NCBI RefSeq assembly: GCF_002407605.1
Contig: NZ_NXGV01000004.1
Span: forward strand, 62,001-126,000
DNA: 64,000 bases
Direction of reading: 5' to 3'
Origin: Marinobacter sp. ANT_B65
Lineage (GTDB): Bacteria > Pseudomonadota > Gammaproteobacteria > Pseudomonadales > Oleiphilaceae
Positions 36,679-46,051 of the stretch are shown here, in pieces; position 1 is the first letter of the stretch, and each line of letters starts with the position of its first letter. Both the position numbers and the translations under genes were made by a program. Below the pieces are notes generated by a model. It was not told the origin of the DNA and did no database searches. It was given only the letters and a program-made list of their open reading frames with translations.

Positions 36679-36705
36679 AAAAAAAGACCGGGCAAAGCCC
36701 GGTCT
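36679..36705 (-). terminator. Rho-independent terminator of the 30-codon gene
   Basis: On the minus strand a 9-bp perfect stem (AGACCGGGC / GCCCGGTCT) with a 3-nt loop is followed by seven T. It begins 28 bp after the stop of the small gene and ends about 100 bp before the hydrolase start, so it makes the small gene an independent transcription unit. Confidence 0.88.
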
Positions 36706-36733
36706 AAAGGTCACATATGGTGCGTCTGAACAC

Positions 36734-36826
36734 TCAGCAGCAATACATATCACGCAGATACTCAAAAAGTGCGATAACGTTTTCACGCTCCTGCTCGTTA
36801 CGGGGTACAAAAATATCATGTTCCAT
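36734..36826 (-). CDS. 30-residue protein ending in Cys-Cys, own ribosome site and terminator
   Basis: ATG at 36826, TGA at 36736-36734. The start is preceded by a perfect AGGAGG with 6-nt spacing. A strong terminator follows 28 bp after the stop. The peptide is highly charged, without a signal or membrane segment: acidic and basic residues dominate positions 9-16 (RNEQEREN), and a predicted amphipathic helix ends FEYLRDMYCC with both cysteines at the very C-terminus. This arrangement strongly suggests a real translated micro-gene. I do not recognise a family. A peptide precursor, redox or metal ligand, or leader peptide are all possible; no modifying enzyme gene is beside it. Confidence 0.7.
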   Translation of the reverse strand: MEHDIFVPRNEQERENVIALFEYLRDMYCC

Positions 36827-36900
36827 AAACGCCTCCTGGCTGGCCTTCCGATTACTTTCATCCGACCATTAGATGCTATCGTTGGAGACAGCAAAACCCG

Positions 36901-36927
36901 TTGACAGACTGTCCCACTCATTTGACA
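36901..36927 (+). promoter_or_regulatory. Tandem TTGACA elements upstream of the AraC-family gene
   Basis: Two TTGACA hexamers (36901-36906 and 36922-36927), 21 bp apart or two helical turns, lie 45-70 bp before the GTG start at 36972. They may be -35 boxes or half-sites for the AraC-type regulator itself. No convincing -10 is seen, so this is tentative. With the 30-codon gene and its terminator, this accounts for the 36583-36971 gap. Confidence 0.3.
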
Positions 36928-36971
36928 TTTTGTATCAGCATTCATGACAACTGGTTAATGAGACGGATAAT

Positions 36972-38021
36972 GTGACCACTGCGCCTACAGACATTACAAC
37001 AACGCCCTTCGTTGCGGCCTCCAGTACACTGGCACTGGTTCATTACCTGGACCTCCAGGGGGTTCTCGACAGTCGCCGCGTAGAACAGCTTACCGGTCTG
37101 GACATGCCAGCACTGGGGGATCCGGACAGGCGTGTGCCGGCAGAGGTGCACTACAGGCTCTGGGATTTTGCAGAACGGGTAACCGGAGATCCCGCTGTGG
37201 GACTGAATGCTGGCCAGATTATTGATCCGGAGCGCATGGGTCTCGTCGGGCACGTTTTCTTTAATTGCGACACACTGGGTGAAGCAGTAACTCAGTATGT
37301 GCGCCTGCACAGGCTGATCAATGAATCCGTAACTCTCAGCTTCGAACAGATTGCAGACCAGGCCATTCTGACCTGGCAGGCGGATTCACCAGAGCACTAT
37401 TGCCGCCAGGATATGGACCGCACTCTCGCCGCAGCCATGTGTCGCACCCGGCATTTTATTTATCCCGATATAAAGGCTGAGTGGGCGGAAATTGCGCATC
37501 CGCGGCCGGATTATGCAGATAAATACGAAACGCTTCTTAAAGGCCCGGTGACCTTCGGAACGGCAACTACCCGACTGGCATTCAACAGTCGCCACCTGAG
37601 CCATCCGATTCCTCACCGGAACCCTTATGTATATTCAGCCGTTCTTCGACAGGTCAACGGACTGCTGGCACGACTGCAGACCCGGCGTTCATTCCGCCGG
37701 AAAATTCACAAACTGATATCACGACAGATGTCCACCGAGAAAATTGATGCTGACACTCTGGCCCGGCAATGCCATATGAGCCGCCAGACTCTCTATCGCA
37801 GACTTAAAAAAGAGGGGTCAGGCTTCCATGAGCTTGTGGAGGAGGTACGGAAAGACAAGGCACTGCGCTATGTCGCTTCCGACCACTATGCTTTGGGGGA
37901 AATTGCATTTCTTCTCGGATTTTCCGAACTGAGTGCGTTCAGCCGGGCGTTTAAACGCTGGACAGGCGTATCACCGGCGCAATATCGGGCACAACACCTG
38001 ACCCGGGAAACCGACCAATGA
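36972..38021 (+). CDS. AraC-family transcriptional regulator (OruR/ArgR-like arrangement)
   Basis: 349 residues. An N-terminal ligand-binding domain (about 15-205, Arabinose_bd type: LDLQGVLDSRRVEQLTGL, AEVHYRLWDFAERVTGDPAVGL) is followed by two HTH motifs in the C-terminal 100 residues (DTLARQCHMSRQTLYRRLKKEG and LGEIAFLLGFSELSAFSRAF), ending KRWTGVSPAQYR. GTG start at 36972; the ATG two bases earlier runs straight into TGA. It overlaps the cardiolipin synthase gene by 4 bp, so it may control lipid genes, but the effector is unknown. Confidence 0.88.
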   Translation: MTTAPTDITTTPFVAASSTLALVHYLDLQGVLDSRRVEQLTGLDMPALGDPDRRVPAEVHYRLWDFAERVTGDPAVGLNAGQIIDPERMGLVGHVFFNCDTLGEAVTQYVRLHRLINESVTLSFEQIADQAILTWQADSPEHYCRQDMDRTLAAAMCRTRHFIYPDIKAEWAEIAHPRPDYADKYETLLKGPVTFGTATTRLAFNSRHLSHPIPHRNPYVYSAVLRQVNGLLARLQTRRSFRRKIHKLISRQMSTEKIDADTLARQCHMSRQTLYRRLKKEGSGFHELVEEVRKDKALRYVASDHYALGEIAFLLGFSELSAFSRAFKRWTGVSPAQYRAQHLTRETDQ

Positions 38022-39451
38022 TGCCCGACTCTTTACTCCTGGCCATGGTTGTTGGCCTGTTCTATCTGGGCTCGGCTGCCTGTATTTACCGGATCCTTCT
38101 GACCTATCGTACCACTCAGGGCGCCATCGCCTGGATCATCGGGCTTCTAGGCCTCCCGTATCTCGCCGTACCCCTGTTCCTTGTCCTTGGCCGTTCTCGC
38201 TTCGGAGGGTATGTCAGGGCCAGGCGCATGGGAGATCAGTCGCTTACCGACCTGCTCAACCGCTTTGAACAACAGACTACCTCGCTATCCACTCCGGAGC
38301 AGGAACACCTGGACAAGCAGCTGCAGGTTCTTTGCAAACTCGGGCGACAACCTTTTACCGAAGGGAACCTGTGTACACTGCTGCGCAATGGCGAAGCAAC
38401 TTTCGATGCTCTGATCACTGCCATGGAGAATGCAACCTCCTACATTCTTCTTGAATTCTATATTGTGCGGTCAGACAAAATTGGCCAGCGCATCAAAACC
38501 GTACTGGAACGTAAACTCGCGCAAGGTGTGCAGGTCTGGTTTCTGTACGATGACATAGGAAGCGTCGGTCTGCCCCGAACCTACCTGAAGGAGCTCTCCG
38601 GGGCCGGCGCGCGGGTTGCCTCGTTTGGCGATGGCAATATCCGGCGCCGAAGGTTTCAGATTAATTTCCGTAACCACAGAAAGCTGCTGGTTTGTGACGG
38701 CAGGATCGGCTTTGTGGGAGGTATAAACCTGGGCGATGAGTATCTGGGCACCGCGATAGACCAGGAGCCCTGGCGGGATACTCACTGCCGGATTGAAGGC
38801 CCTGCCGTGACGGGGCTGCAGCTTGCCTGGCTCGAAGACTGGAACTGGGCCAGCAATGAGTTTCCGGATCTGAACTGGGTCACAGGAGACGACCTGCCGG
38901 GCGATGAACAGGTTCTGGTGCTACCCACCGGCCCCGCAGACACCTGGGAAACCTGCACGTTGTTTTTCCTGAACTGCATTAATAACGCAGAGTCTCGCAT
39001 CTGGATCGCCTCACCGTATTTTGTTCCGGACTTCCAGATTGTGAATGCACTGCAGCTTGCAGCTCTTCGGGGGGTGGACGTGCGAATCATGATCCCGGAA
39101 AAATCGGACAGCAGGCTCGTCCGCCTCGCCGCCTATTCTTACCTGATCCAGGCCAGCCAGGCTGGCATTGGCATCTATCGGTATCAACCCGGCTTTATGC
39201 ACCAGAAGGTTTTACTGGTAGACAATCGCTACGCAGCCGTGGGAACCGCCAACCTCGATAACCGCTCTATGCGCCTCAACTTTGAAATCATGGCAATCAA
39301 TACCTCAGAGCCTTTTGTTTCCGAAGTGGATTCCATGCTTACAGAAGATCTCACCCATTGCCGCAAGATGACCGAACACGACTACCAGGGCCGTTCTATC
39401 CTGTTCCGGTTAACCTGCCGTGCAGTTCGCTTGCTAGCACCTTTGCTGTAA
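38018..39451 (+). CDS. cls: Cardiolipin synthase (phospholipase D family)
   Basis: 477 residues. Two N-terminal transmembrane helices (about 5-27 and 35-57) and two HKD motifs: HRKLLVCDGRIGFVGGIN and HQKVLLVDNRYAAVGTAN, both with intact His, Lys and Asp. It condenses phosphatidylglycerol to cardiolipin in the inner membrane. The ATGA overlap with the AraC-family gene means coupled translation. ClsA-type architecture. Confidence 0.92.
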   Translation: MMPDSLLLAMVVGLFYLGSAACIYRILLTYRTTQGAIAWIIGLLGLPYLAVPLFLVLGRSRFGGYVRARRMGDQSLTDLLNRFEQQTTSLSTPEQEHLDKQLQVLCKLGRQPFTEGNLCTLLRNGEATFDALITAMENATSYILLEFYIVRSDKIGQRIKTVLERKLAQGVQVWFLYDDIGSVGLPRTYLKELSGAGARVASFGDGNIRRRRFQINFRNHRKLLVCDGRIGFVGGINLGDEYLGTAIDQEPWRDTHCRIEGPAVTGLQLAWLEDWNWASNEFPDLNWVTGDDLPGDEQVLVLPTGPADTWETCTLFFLNCINNAESRIWIASPYFVPDFQIVNALQLAALRGVDVRIMIPEKSDSRLVRLAAYSYLIQASQAGIGIYRYQPGFMHQKVLLVDNRYAAVGTANLDNRSMRLNFEIMAINTSEPFVSEVDSMLTEDLTHCRKMTEHDYQGRSILFRLTCRAVRLLAPLL

Positions 39452-39480
39452 CCCTGTCGCGGGCAGGCCCCGGAACAGGG

Positions 39481-41748
39481 CTAGTAAAAGAGTTGAGTAA
39501 ACGAAAACCCGATATTCAGGTACGCGGTCCAGTTGTCTTTATTGTTATATGCCGTTGCTATCTGAACGGGCCCGAGAAAGGTATCCACGCCGGAAAAGAT
39601 ACTCCAGGATTTTACAGTGCGGTTCCACCCGGCATCGCTGAGAGACGCCCAGGCATTTCCTGCCTCCAACCCCATCCCTGCAAACCAGGGAGTAATCGGA
39701 CCTCCGAACGCCTGGCTGGCATAGACAGCTCCCATAGCAGCACTGTCGCCGGTAATCTGGCCCGGGGCATAAGCGGATAACCGCCGGAAACCACCGAGAC
39801 GCACCGCATTTTCTATGCCCGCGTCTCCCCGGGTGACCGTGTGCGCGTAAAGCAGCCCCGTCAGTGTAAAACCTCTCCAGCTATCCGTCCCGAGCACCAT
39901 GCCCGTTACCGAGTCAAAATGTCGCTCGGACCCCAGGTCTTCACGTTCAACCCGGCCTCGAATTCCGGCAAAAGCACCCTCACGGGGAAAGAAAGTATCG
40001 TCCAGAGAGTCGTGTACCAGTTGCAGGTTGAGACTGCCCTGGTGAACCTCACCCTCGGGCGCAACGGCTGTACCAACCTGCTCGTCCACAGTGGCATATC
40101 CGCGGACGTAGGTGAAACGGGCTTCCGCATTGCCACCCAGCTCCATTCCCAGCCCCAGATCGGCCTGACGGAAGGTAACATCCAGTTCGGCGACACGCTC
40201 GCCACCGGAGTCATATAAACTGAGCGTGTCCCGGGAGTATTCAGCTCCAGCCACCAGGAAACGCTCATAGCCATAATCCAGAGGTTGATACCATTGAGTA
40301 CGTATGTGCGGCTCAGTGCCAAGCTGCACACCTGTCTGCCACTCGGCCCCGAGCTCATTCAGCTCGGTCATTCGCAGGGAGGAAGCCAGATTAAAGCGGG
40401 TATCGCCGTCAAAATTATCCTCATAGTTCATGCCAAAAGAAAGATAATTAGGCCCCCAGCTTTTCTCCTGAACCTTGATCGTCAGTAAGGTTCCATCCGG
40501 TAACGGGGACAGGGCGTAAGACACTATCTCGTAATAACCCAAGCCATAGATACGCTTGAGATCCGCCTCCAGTATTTCTACGTCCAGAGGCTTGCCGGCC
40601 TTCTGGCGTATCCGCTCCCGGAGAAATTCATTCCCCAGACGGCGGTCATGGGAAATATCAACGCGGGCAATAATCCCCGCGCGATGCCTTGTAGATGCCA
40701 GTCGCGACTGGTATGCCTGCCAGGCCTCGTTTGATACGGCAAGCGGGTTCAATTCCACCGCATGTTCACGAGTACCGCTGGCGCCCAGCTCAAACAATAC
40801 CGGTGCATTATAGAAATCTGCCGAGCTCTGGCCTTCCAGGTCCGGGCGGATAAGTACATCCTGCCCGCCCAATGATTCGAGTTGCTCGTCGGTATTGCGC
40901 CGGGTCATTATGGTGGTCAACTGCCCGAATACGGCAAACGCCTCACGCAGTTCGTCAGGGCCCATCAGAGTATCGGTAATATCAACCGCAATAATAATAT
41001 CGGCCCCCATTTCACGGGCGACATTGACCGGAAGGTTGTTGGCAACTCCGCCATCCACCAGCAACCGGCCATTGAGTTTCACTGGCGCGTAGACACCCGG
41101 AATACTCATGCTTGCACGCACCGCAGTAGCAATATTGCCACTGTCGAGTACCACCATATCGCCGGTTTCCAGATCGGTAGCAACCGCGCGAAAGGGAATG
41201 GGTAAGCTATCGAAGCTCTCAACAAGCGCAAAACCATGAGTCAGTTCGTTGAGAATAAATCCGAGGTTCTGGCCAGATATAATACCGGCGCCAAGGTGCA
41301 GACCGTCCAGGCTGACGCCAAGCCCCGGCGTAAAAGGAAACCTCCACTCGCCCTGCTTCCGGCGAACCGGTTTGTACACCCGGCCGGGGTCATCCCTGAA
41401 GCTGGACAACCAGTCCATCCCGATAAAGCGCTGTTCAATTTCCGCTACCGACATGCCAGCGGCATAGAGTGCGCCAACCGCAGAGCCAGCGCTGGTGCCC
41501 ACCACCATATCCACCGGGATGTGCATTTCTTCCAGTACCCGAAGCACACCTACGTGGGCCATACCTTTGGCTCCACCGCCGCTGAGTACAAGCCCGACCT
41601 GGGGTCTTTCGGTTGAGGTGTTGCTGGCCACTGCAGGAAACGACGCAAGGAGTGCGGCAGCCAGACATATGAGCATTGAGCCCAGTGAACGCGTCAAATC
41701 CTGACAGGCTCTGTAAACCGGATACTCACTTTTTTTCCAGCTCTTCAT
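39481..41748 (-). CDS. PlpD-type patatin autotransporter (type Vd secretion)
   Basis: About 755 residues. A signal peptide (hydrophobic MLICLAAALLASFPAVAS) precedes a patatin phospholipase A domain with oxyanion loop GGGAKG, nucleophile GTSAG (Ser86) and catalytic Asp in DGGVANN (Asp232). A POTRA-like domain follows (about 330-400), then a 16-strand BamA/TpsB-like barrel to a C-terminal aromatic residue (FTQLFY). This order is that of Pseudomonas PlpD and fusobacterial FplA, which display or secrete the lipase. ATG 41748 is chosen and overlaps the upstream gene by 23 bp; starts at 41697 (TTG) or 41676 (ATG) would also leave a workable signal peptide. Confidence 0.87.
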   Translation of the reverse strand: MKSWKKSEYPVYRACQDLTRSLGSMLICLAAALLASFPAVASNTSTERPQVGLVLSGGGAKGMAHVGVLRVLEEMHIPVDMVVGTSAGSAVGALYAAGMSVAEIEQRFIGMDWLSSFRDDPGRVYKPVRRKQGEWRFPFTPGLGVSLDGLHLGAGIISGQNLGFILNELTHGFALVESFDSLPIPFRAVATDLETGDMVVLDSGNIATAVRASMSIPGVYAPVKLNGRLLVDGGVANNLPVNVAREMGADIIIAVDITDTLMGPDELREAFAVFGQLTTIMTRRNTDEQLESLGGQDVLIRPDLEGQSSADFYNAPVLFELGASGTREHAVELNPLAVSNEAWQAYQSRLASTRHRAGIIARVDISHDRRLGNEFLRERIRQKAGKPLDVEILEADLKRIYGLGYYEIVSYALSPLPDGTLLTIKVQEKSWGPNYLSFGMNYEDNFDGDTRFNLASSLRMTELNELGAEWQTGVQLGTEPHIRTQWYQPLDYGYERFLVAGAEYSRDTLSLYDSGGERVAELDVTFRQADLGLGMELGGNAEARFTYVRGYATVDEQVGTAVAPEGEVHQGSLNLQLVHDSLDDTFFPREGAFAGIRGRVEREDLGSERHFDSVTGMVLGTDSWRGFTLTGLLYAHTVTRGDAGIENAVRLGGFRRLSAYAPGQITGDSAAMGAVYASQAFGGPITPWFAGMGLEAGNAWASLSDAGWNRTVKSWSIFSGVDTFLGPVQIATAYNNKDNWTAYLNIGFSFTQLFY

Positions 41749-42316
41749 CAACCAGGGACAGATGCGACACATCCGGCACTATGGGCGGAGGCAGGTCACG
41801 CTCCACACCTATATCGCTGCCAGCCGGCGCCAGAGTCCAGTCATCCAGGTGCTGAAACATGGGAGCCTGTGCCTCTTCGGACGTCATCAGTGTAACGCCA
41901 ACCGGGTCCAGGCCAAGCGCTGAACCCGCAAGAATGTCGTCTACCTTGTCACCTGCTATTGGTAAACGTTCACCAGGCTCAACCTCAGGGGCGCCGGCAC
42001 CTGGTGGCGGACTGGCCGGTTCCACCGGTTCCGGTGCGCTACTGACAGCCTGGGGTGCTGGCGCCGGTGCAGCCTTGGGCTGAACCGTACTCCCGGGCAT
42101 AGGCTGCACGTAGGCAACCATTCCATGCTTGTTCAACACTGCACGATACTTTTCCGCCTGTTCCTCATCCAGCCTGTTCCGGATTACCACCGGGCTGCCG
42201 CTGAACATGCGCTCTACTTGCTCAACACTGGCCTTGAACAGCGCGCGGGCATTACTGCGTGCCGTCGTGATTTCGGTGCCGGGGGTGCACTCACCCTTGA
42301 ATACGAGCTGAAACAT
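41726..42316 (-). CDS. Hypothetical protein: small N-terminal domain plus Pro/Ala-rich acidic tail
   Basis: 196 residues. Residues 1-70 look like a compact alpha/beta domain (FQLVFKGECTPGTEITTARS ... EQAEKYRAVLNKHGMVAYVQ). Residues 75-196 are Pro/Ala/Glu-rich and probably disordered. ATG 42316 follows AGGAG; the longer frame to 42349 does not. Its end overlaps the start of the autotransporter gene. A related architecture occurs in Pseudomonas hypothetical proteins, but I cannot name the domain. Probably cytoplasmic. Confidence 0.65.
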   Translation of the reverse strand: MFQLVFKGECTPGTEITTARSNARALFKASVEQVERMFSGSPVVIRNRLDEEQAEKYRAVLNKHGMVAYVQPMPGSTVQPKAAPAPAPQAVSSAPEPVEPASPPPGAGAPEVEPGERLPIAGDKVDDILAGSALGLDPVGVTLMTSEEAQAPMFQHLDDWTLAPAGSDIGVERDLPPPIVPDVSHLSLVDEELEKK

Positions 42317-42487
42317 AGGCAACTCTCCTGCCGTCGATTTTGGTTTCATGATAGTTGATAGAGCGGCATCAGGGGAGCCCCGCGCCCGCAGAACCCTGCG
42401 GCTAATTCATGCAAACTGCAAACAATTGAAAAAAACCGGGCAAACACCGCGCAATAAGCGACAGTCTCTGCGATAATCAACCGTAAC

Positions 42488-42507
42488 GTAACATTACATT
42501 CTGTTAC
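42488..42507. promoter_or_regulatory. GTAAC-N10-GTTAC inverted repeat upstream of a small exported protein gene
   Basis: GTAAC (42488-42492) and GTTAC (42503-42507) form a dyad 36 bp before the ATG at 42543, preceded by one more CGTAAC copy at 42482. The position suits an operator overlapping the promoter. No regulator match is claimed. Confidence 0.4.
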
Positions 42508-42542
42508 ACTCGTTCCGGAATACTTCCCGGGGAGCTGACATC

Positions 42543-42908
42543 ATGAATATCCAGAACCTGATCTGCACCGCAACCGTAGCAACATTTTGTTCTGCTTCTG
42601 CCGCTCAGGCCGAGAATCTGGACATAGTGATGAGTCAGGTATTTCCTCAGGATCAAGCAACCTATATCGGTTTTGAGAGCATTGAGCGTGAGGACATACC
42701 GGCTTCTGCCGCGATAGAACGGAAGTATCTGATAGTGGATTTTCGTCTCGCCGCCCCCCAGCCAGCGTCAGAGCACCTTCAGGCCAGTGTCCACAAGGTC
42801 TGCACGGCCCTGCTGAGAGACCGGGAACTGGTTCGCAGCCTGTCTGATTCGGGGTACGATATGGTCTCTGTTGCTTTTGATCGCCGCTCCCAGTTCGACT
42901 GCCTGTAA
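42543..42908 (+). CDS. Small exported hypothetical protein
   Basis: 121 residues with a signal peptide (cleavage after AQA near residue 22). The mature part has a single hydrophilic domain with two cysteines (HKVCTALL and the terminal FDCL). A GGGGAGC ribosome site precedes the ATG. No family is recognised; probably periplasmic. It is convergent with the histidine kinase gene. Confidence 0.65.
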   Translation: MNIQNLICTATVATFCSASAAQAENLDIVMSQVFPQDQATYIGFESIEREDIPASAAIERKYLIVDFRLAAPQPASEHLQASVHKVCTALLRDRELVRSLSDSGYDMVSVAFDRRSQFDCL

Positions 42909-42938
42909 TCTGCCTTGTCCTGGATCAGTCAGCCTGAC

Positions 42939-45722
42939 CTAGTCCTGTCGCCCCAGCAGTTTCGGGAAGGCCTCAAGTGCACTGTTGACAGCATCCAGAT
43001 TGAACGCTTCCACGTCTGCCAGTAGCTTTTCACCGTAACCTGTAACTGACCGGGAGCGGTAACGTTGCCCCCATTCCAGCACCCTGAGAGCAAACCCTTT
43101 CATTTCTTCCGGATCACCACTTTCCCGCACGGCCTGCCACTCTTCTCCAAAGTCTGCAGTTAACTGCTCCCTCAACCAACCCCGCTCCTGCATGCTCAGG
43201 GTCTGAGCCAGTAACCGTTCAGATTCTTTGGTCTCGCCTTCGTCCTCAGCCTGCTCGCCGGTCGCCTGGACCTGAGGCAAGGTGAGTGTAAACACAGATC
43301 CATTCCCCGAGTCACTTTCAACCTCGAGCTCCCCACCCATCATCCGGGCAAGTTTTCGGCTTATGGCAAGCCCAAGACCCGTACCCCCGTAGCGGCGGGT
43401 ATTCTGCCCCTCCTGCTGCTCGAACGCGTCAAAAATCCGCTCACGCTGATCCGCAGAAATTCCGATACCAGAATCCTTTACCTTCACCGTAAGCCTGTAG
43501 GTCTGATGCTCGGGAGTTTCTTCCGTATCGCTTTTGACTGGCTGAACGGTTGCCCGTACAGATACTCCACCTTCATGGGTGAACTTTATGGCGTTACCTA
43601 CCAGGTTGAACAGCACCTGACGGAAGCGGGTTTCATCAAGCATCATGGTAACAGGCATATCCGAGCCTACACTTACCTCCAGAGTGATGCCCTGCTCGCG
43701 CGCGCGTAAATCAAATATGTGGCGAACATCATCAAGAAGCCTGCGCACAGATACCGGCGAATAATCCAGCCGCATCTTCCCCGCTTCAATACGTGAAAGA
43801 TCGAGAATATCGTTGATCAGCATCAACAGACTGCGGCTACCTGCACGGATAGCGTCCAGATAGTTGCGTTGCTGGGGGTCGGTAACGCTGTTACTCAGAA
43901 GATCACTGTAACCAATCACGGCGTTCATGGGCGTCCGGATCTCATGGGACATGTTCGCCAGAAACTCGCTCTTGGCCCTGCTGGCTGCTTCTGCCTGCCG
44001 GGCCAGACGCTCGGCTTCCAGCTTCGCAGCCCGCAGCTCATCCTCACTCCGCCGGAGGGCATTCTCAGAGCGGATACGTTCGTCCACTTCACGCGACAGC
44101 TTGCGGTTCCAGTAGAGAAAGATAAGCACAACCACAACCGCGATCAGAACAACCCGGCGCACCACGGTGTAATCGGTTTCCTGTTCGATATCCAGATGGA
44201 TCCACCGGTTATATATAGCCTCAGTGTCGGCGGGCTTCAGGTTACCCAGAGCCTTGTTCAGAATCCGGTGCAGTTCGGGGCTGTCTTTGCGCACTGCGAG
44301 CCTGAGATCGTACTGGTAAGGTGTGATACTGGTAATACGAAGATTGGAGAGCCCCAGTCTGGCAACGGTATAACTGACCGCGGGAATGTGCGTCACCATC
44401 ACATCGAGGTCGCCATTGGAGAGCGCAAGCAACCCGTCTTCTACTGTTGCCATCGGGTAAAGGTCCAGATTCGGATGGTTTATGAGCAGATAATCGTGAG
44501 CCGCGTGACGGTTGACCACACCCACCTTCTCCGTGCGCAACTCCCGCAGATCCCCGATAAACCGACCGTCATCCCGGATAGCCAAAGCAATGGGAACGCT
44601 CAGGTAGGCCCGGGTAAACAGAAATGACTCCTCGGTACGCGGTGTGCGGGACAAGCCAGGCAGGATGTCCACCTCACCCGAAACAAGTGCCTGTTCTGCT
44701 GCAACACGACTCGCCAGATTTTTTTTCTCGAACCGCGCACCCAACTGACCCTCCAGACGAGCGACGAGATCGGGCACAAGGCCAGTGGCCCGGCCATCCT
44801 GAGCGTATTCAAACGGCGGCCAGTCTGAGCGATAGGCAACCTTGAGTGCAGGGTGTCGCTTAAGCCAGTCAACATCCGAAGCAGAGAGCTCTACCCCGCT
44901 CTGCTCAAGCGCAGTGAGATCTACCTGCAACCATGCCTGCCGGATAACCCGGTGTTCATTATGGCTGATCGCCGCTACTGCCTGATCCAGAATACGGAAT
45001 AATGGTCCGTGGCTATCATCCACCTGAAAGACAACATCTACCGATTTCTGATCAAGCAACACCGACAGACCAATACCATTTATCATCGCTGACTGAAGAT
45101 AGTCAGACACCACCGGCACAGGGCCAAGGAAGGCATCGGCCTGGCCAGACAGCACCTGGCTTACCGCCTCACCCATACTCTGGACAGGAACCGGCGTAAA
45201 GCTATCGACGGACTCAAGCATGGTGTACTGATTCGGATCGTCTTCAACGACGGCTATGCGTCCACCTTCCAGGTCGGCCAGTGAACGGATTGCAGCATCG
45301 CCGGCGCTGACGAACAGCCCGTAGGTGAGTGACATCAACGGGCCGGTAAAGCGCTGGCCATCGGGAACTGGGGTTGTCGGTACTCTGGTAGTCAGAATCG
45401 CGTCGGTTTCCGGCTGCTCAGGCACAGGCCCTGCATTGACGCTACTATTGATAATAACCGGTTCAATGGGCAGCCCCAACTTGTCAGAAAGGCGTGCCAG
45501 ATAATCGATATAAGTGCCGGCAAGGTCTCCGTTACCCGTATCAAAGACCAACGGTACCTGATCCCCCCGCACTCCGATCAGAAGGCTTTTCTTTTCACTT
45601 AGCCAGCTCAGGTCATTGCTACCCAGTACCGGCGCAGGCGATATCTGCGGTGGGTCCGCAAGCACTGTGGGTTGAAAAACCAGCAACAGGCAACTACATA
45701 GAACTACAAGGGTGGCCTTCAC
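42939..45722 (-). CDS. Sensor histidine kinase with two periplasmic SBP_bac_3 domains, no receiver
   Basis: 927 residues. A signal peptide (1-22) is followed by two solute-binding-protein family 3 domains (about 45-270 and 290-515) as in BvgS/EvgS, a transmembrane helix (about 521-538), a coiled-coil linker, HisKA with H593 in [15 protein letters not shown], and a HATPase to about 820 ([32 protein letters not shown]). The last 105 residues form a helical tail of the kind usually found after receiver domains in hybrid kinases, but no receiver or Hpt is present. No response regulator gene is adjacent. The ligand may be a small amino acid-like molecule (inference). Confidence 0.88.
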   Translation of the reverse strand: MKATLVVLCSCLLLVFQPTVLADPPQISPAPVLGSNDLSWLSEKKSLLIGVRGDQVPLVFDTGNGDLAGTYIDYLARLSDKLGLPIEPVIINSSVNAGPVPEQPETDAILTTRVPTTPVPDGQRFTGPLMSLTYGLFVSAGDAAIRSLADLEGGRIAVVEDDPNQYTMLESVDSFTPVPVQSMGEAVSQVLSGQADAFLGPVPVVSDYLQSAMINGIGLSVLLDQKSVDVVFQVDDSHGPLFRILDQAVAAISHNEHRVIRQAWLQVDLTALEQSGVELSASDVDWLKRHPALKVAYRSDWPPFEYAQDGRATGLVPDLVARLEGQLGARFEKKNLASRVAAEQALVSGEVDILPGLSRTPRTEESFLFTRAYLSVPIALAIRDDGRFIGDLRELRTEKVGVVNRHAAHDYLLINHPNLDLYPMATVEDGLLALSNGDLDVMVTHIPAVSYTVARLGLSNLRITSITPYQYDLRLAVRKDSPELHRILNKALGNLKPADTEAIYNRWIHLDIEQETDYTVVRRVVLIAVVVVLIFLYWNRKLSREVDERIRSENALRRSEDELRAAKLEAERLARQAEAASRAKSEFLANMSHEIRTPMNAVIGYSDLLSNSVTDPQQRNYLDAIRAGSRSLLMLINDILDLSRIEAGKMRLDYSPVSVRRLLDDVRHIFDLRAREQGITLEVSVGSDMPVTMMLDETRFRQVLFNLVGNAIKFTHEGGVSVRATVQPVKSDTEETPEHQTYRLTVKVKDSGIGISADQRERIFDAFEQQEGQNTRRYGGTGLGLAISRKLARMMGGELEVESDSGNGSVFTLTLPQVQATGEQAEDEGETKESERLLAQTLSMQERGWLREQLTADFGEEWQAVRESGDPEEMKGFALRVLEWGQRYRSRSVTGYGEKLLADVEAFNLDAVNSALEAFPKLLGRQD

Positions 45723-45817
45723 TGGATATCCTCTGGGTTTACGCTACATTTCAAGAGACCATACCTGCAAATATTCGAAATTTCATTCAGGCAATCATCA
45801 ATCGGGAGAATCTCTGC

Positions 45818-46051
45818 ATGGACACAAGCAAACACAACCTGAGCAAGCTTTTTGATCAACTGGGGCTGGCATCTGACGAGAAAAGCATAGAAGCATTCAT
45901 CGCCCACCACTCTCCCCTGTCCCGCGAAATCGCCCTGCAAGATGCGCCTTTCTGGTCCGAAGGCCAGTCTCAGTTTCTCGAAGAAGGCCTGGAAGATGAT
46001 AGTGACTGGGCAGAGGTGATCGACGAGCTGAATGCCCTGATGCGACATTAA
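45818..46051 (+). CDS. DUF2789 family protein
   Basis: 77 residues, acidic, matching the DUF2789 pattern: LSKLFDQLGLASDEKSIEAF, IALQDAPFWSEGQSQFL and DDSDWAEVIDELNALMR. Unknown function. The ATG at 45818 follows GGGAGAA; the longer upstream frame overlaps the kinase. It is divergent from the histidine kinase and overlaps the end of the diguanylate cyclase gene by 4 bp on the opposite strand. Confidence 0.88.
   Translation: MDTSKHNLSKLFDQLGLASDEKSIEAFIAHHSPLSREIALQDAPFWSEGQSQFLEEGLEDDSDWAEVIDELNALMRH

Noticed and set aside
39450..39482. CCCTGT...ACAGGG hairpin between cls and the autotransporter gene
   Set aside because: Stem is only 6 bp with a 17-base loop and no T-run; too weak to call a terminator.
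43869..44627. Long plus-strand frame inside the histidine kinase gene
   Set aside because: Shadow of the kinase; no ribosome site and no plausible protein pattern.
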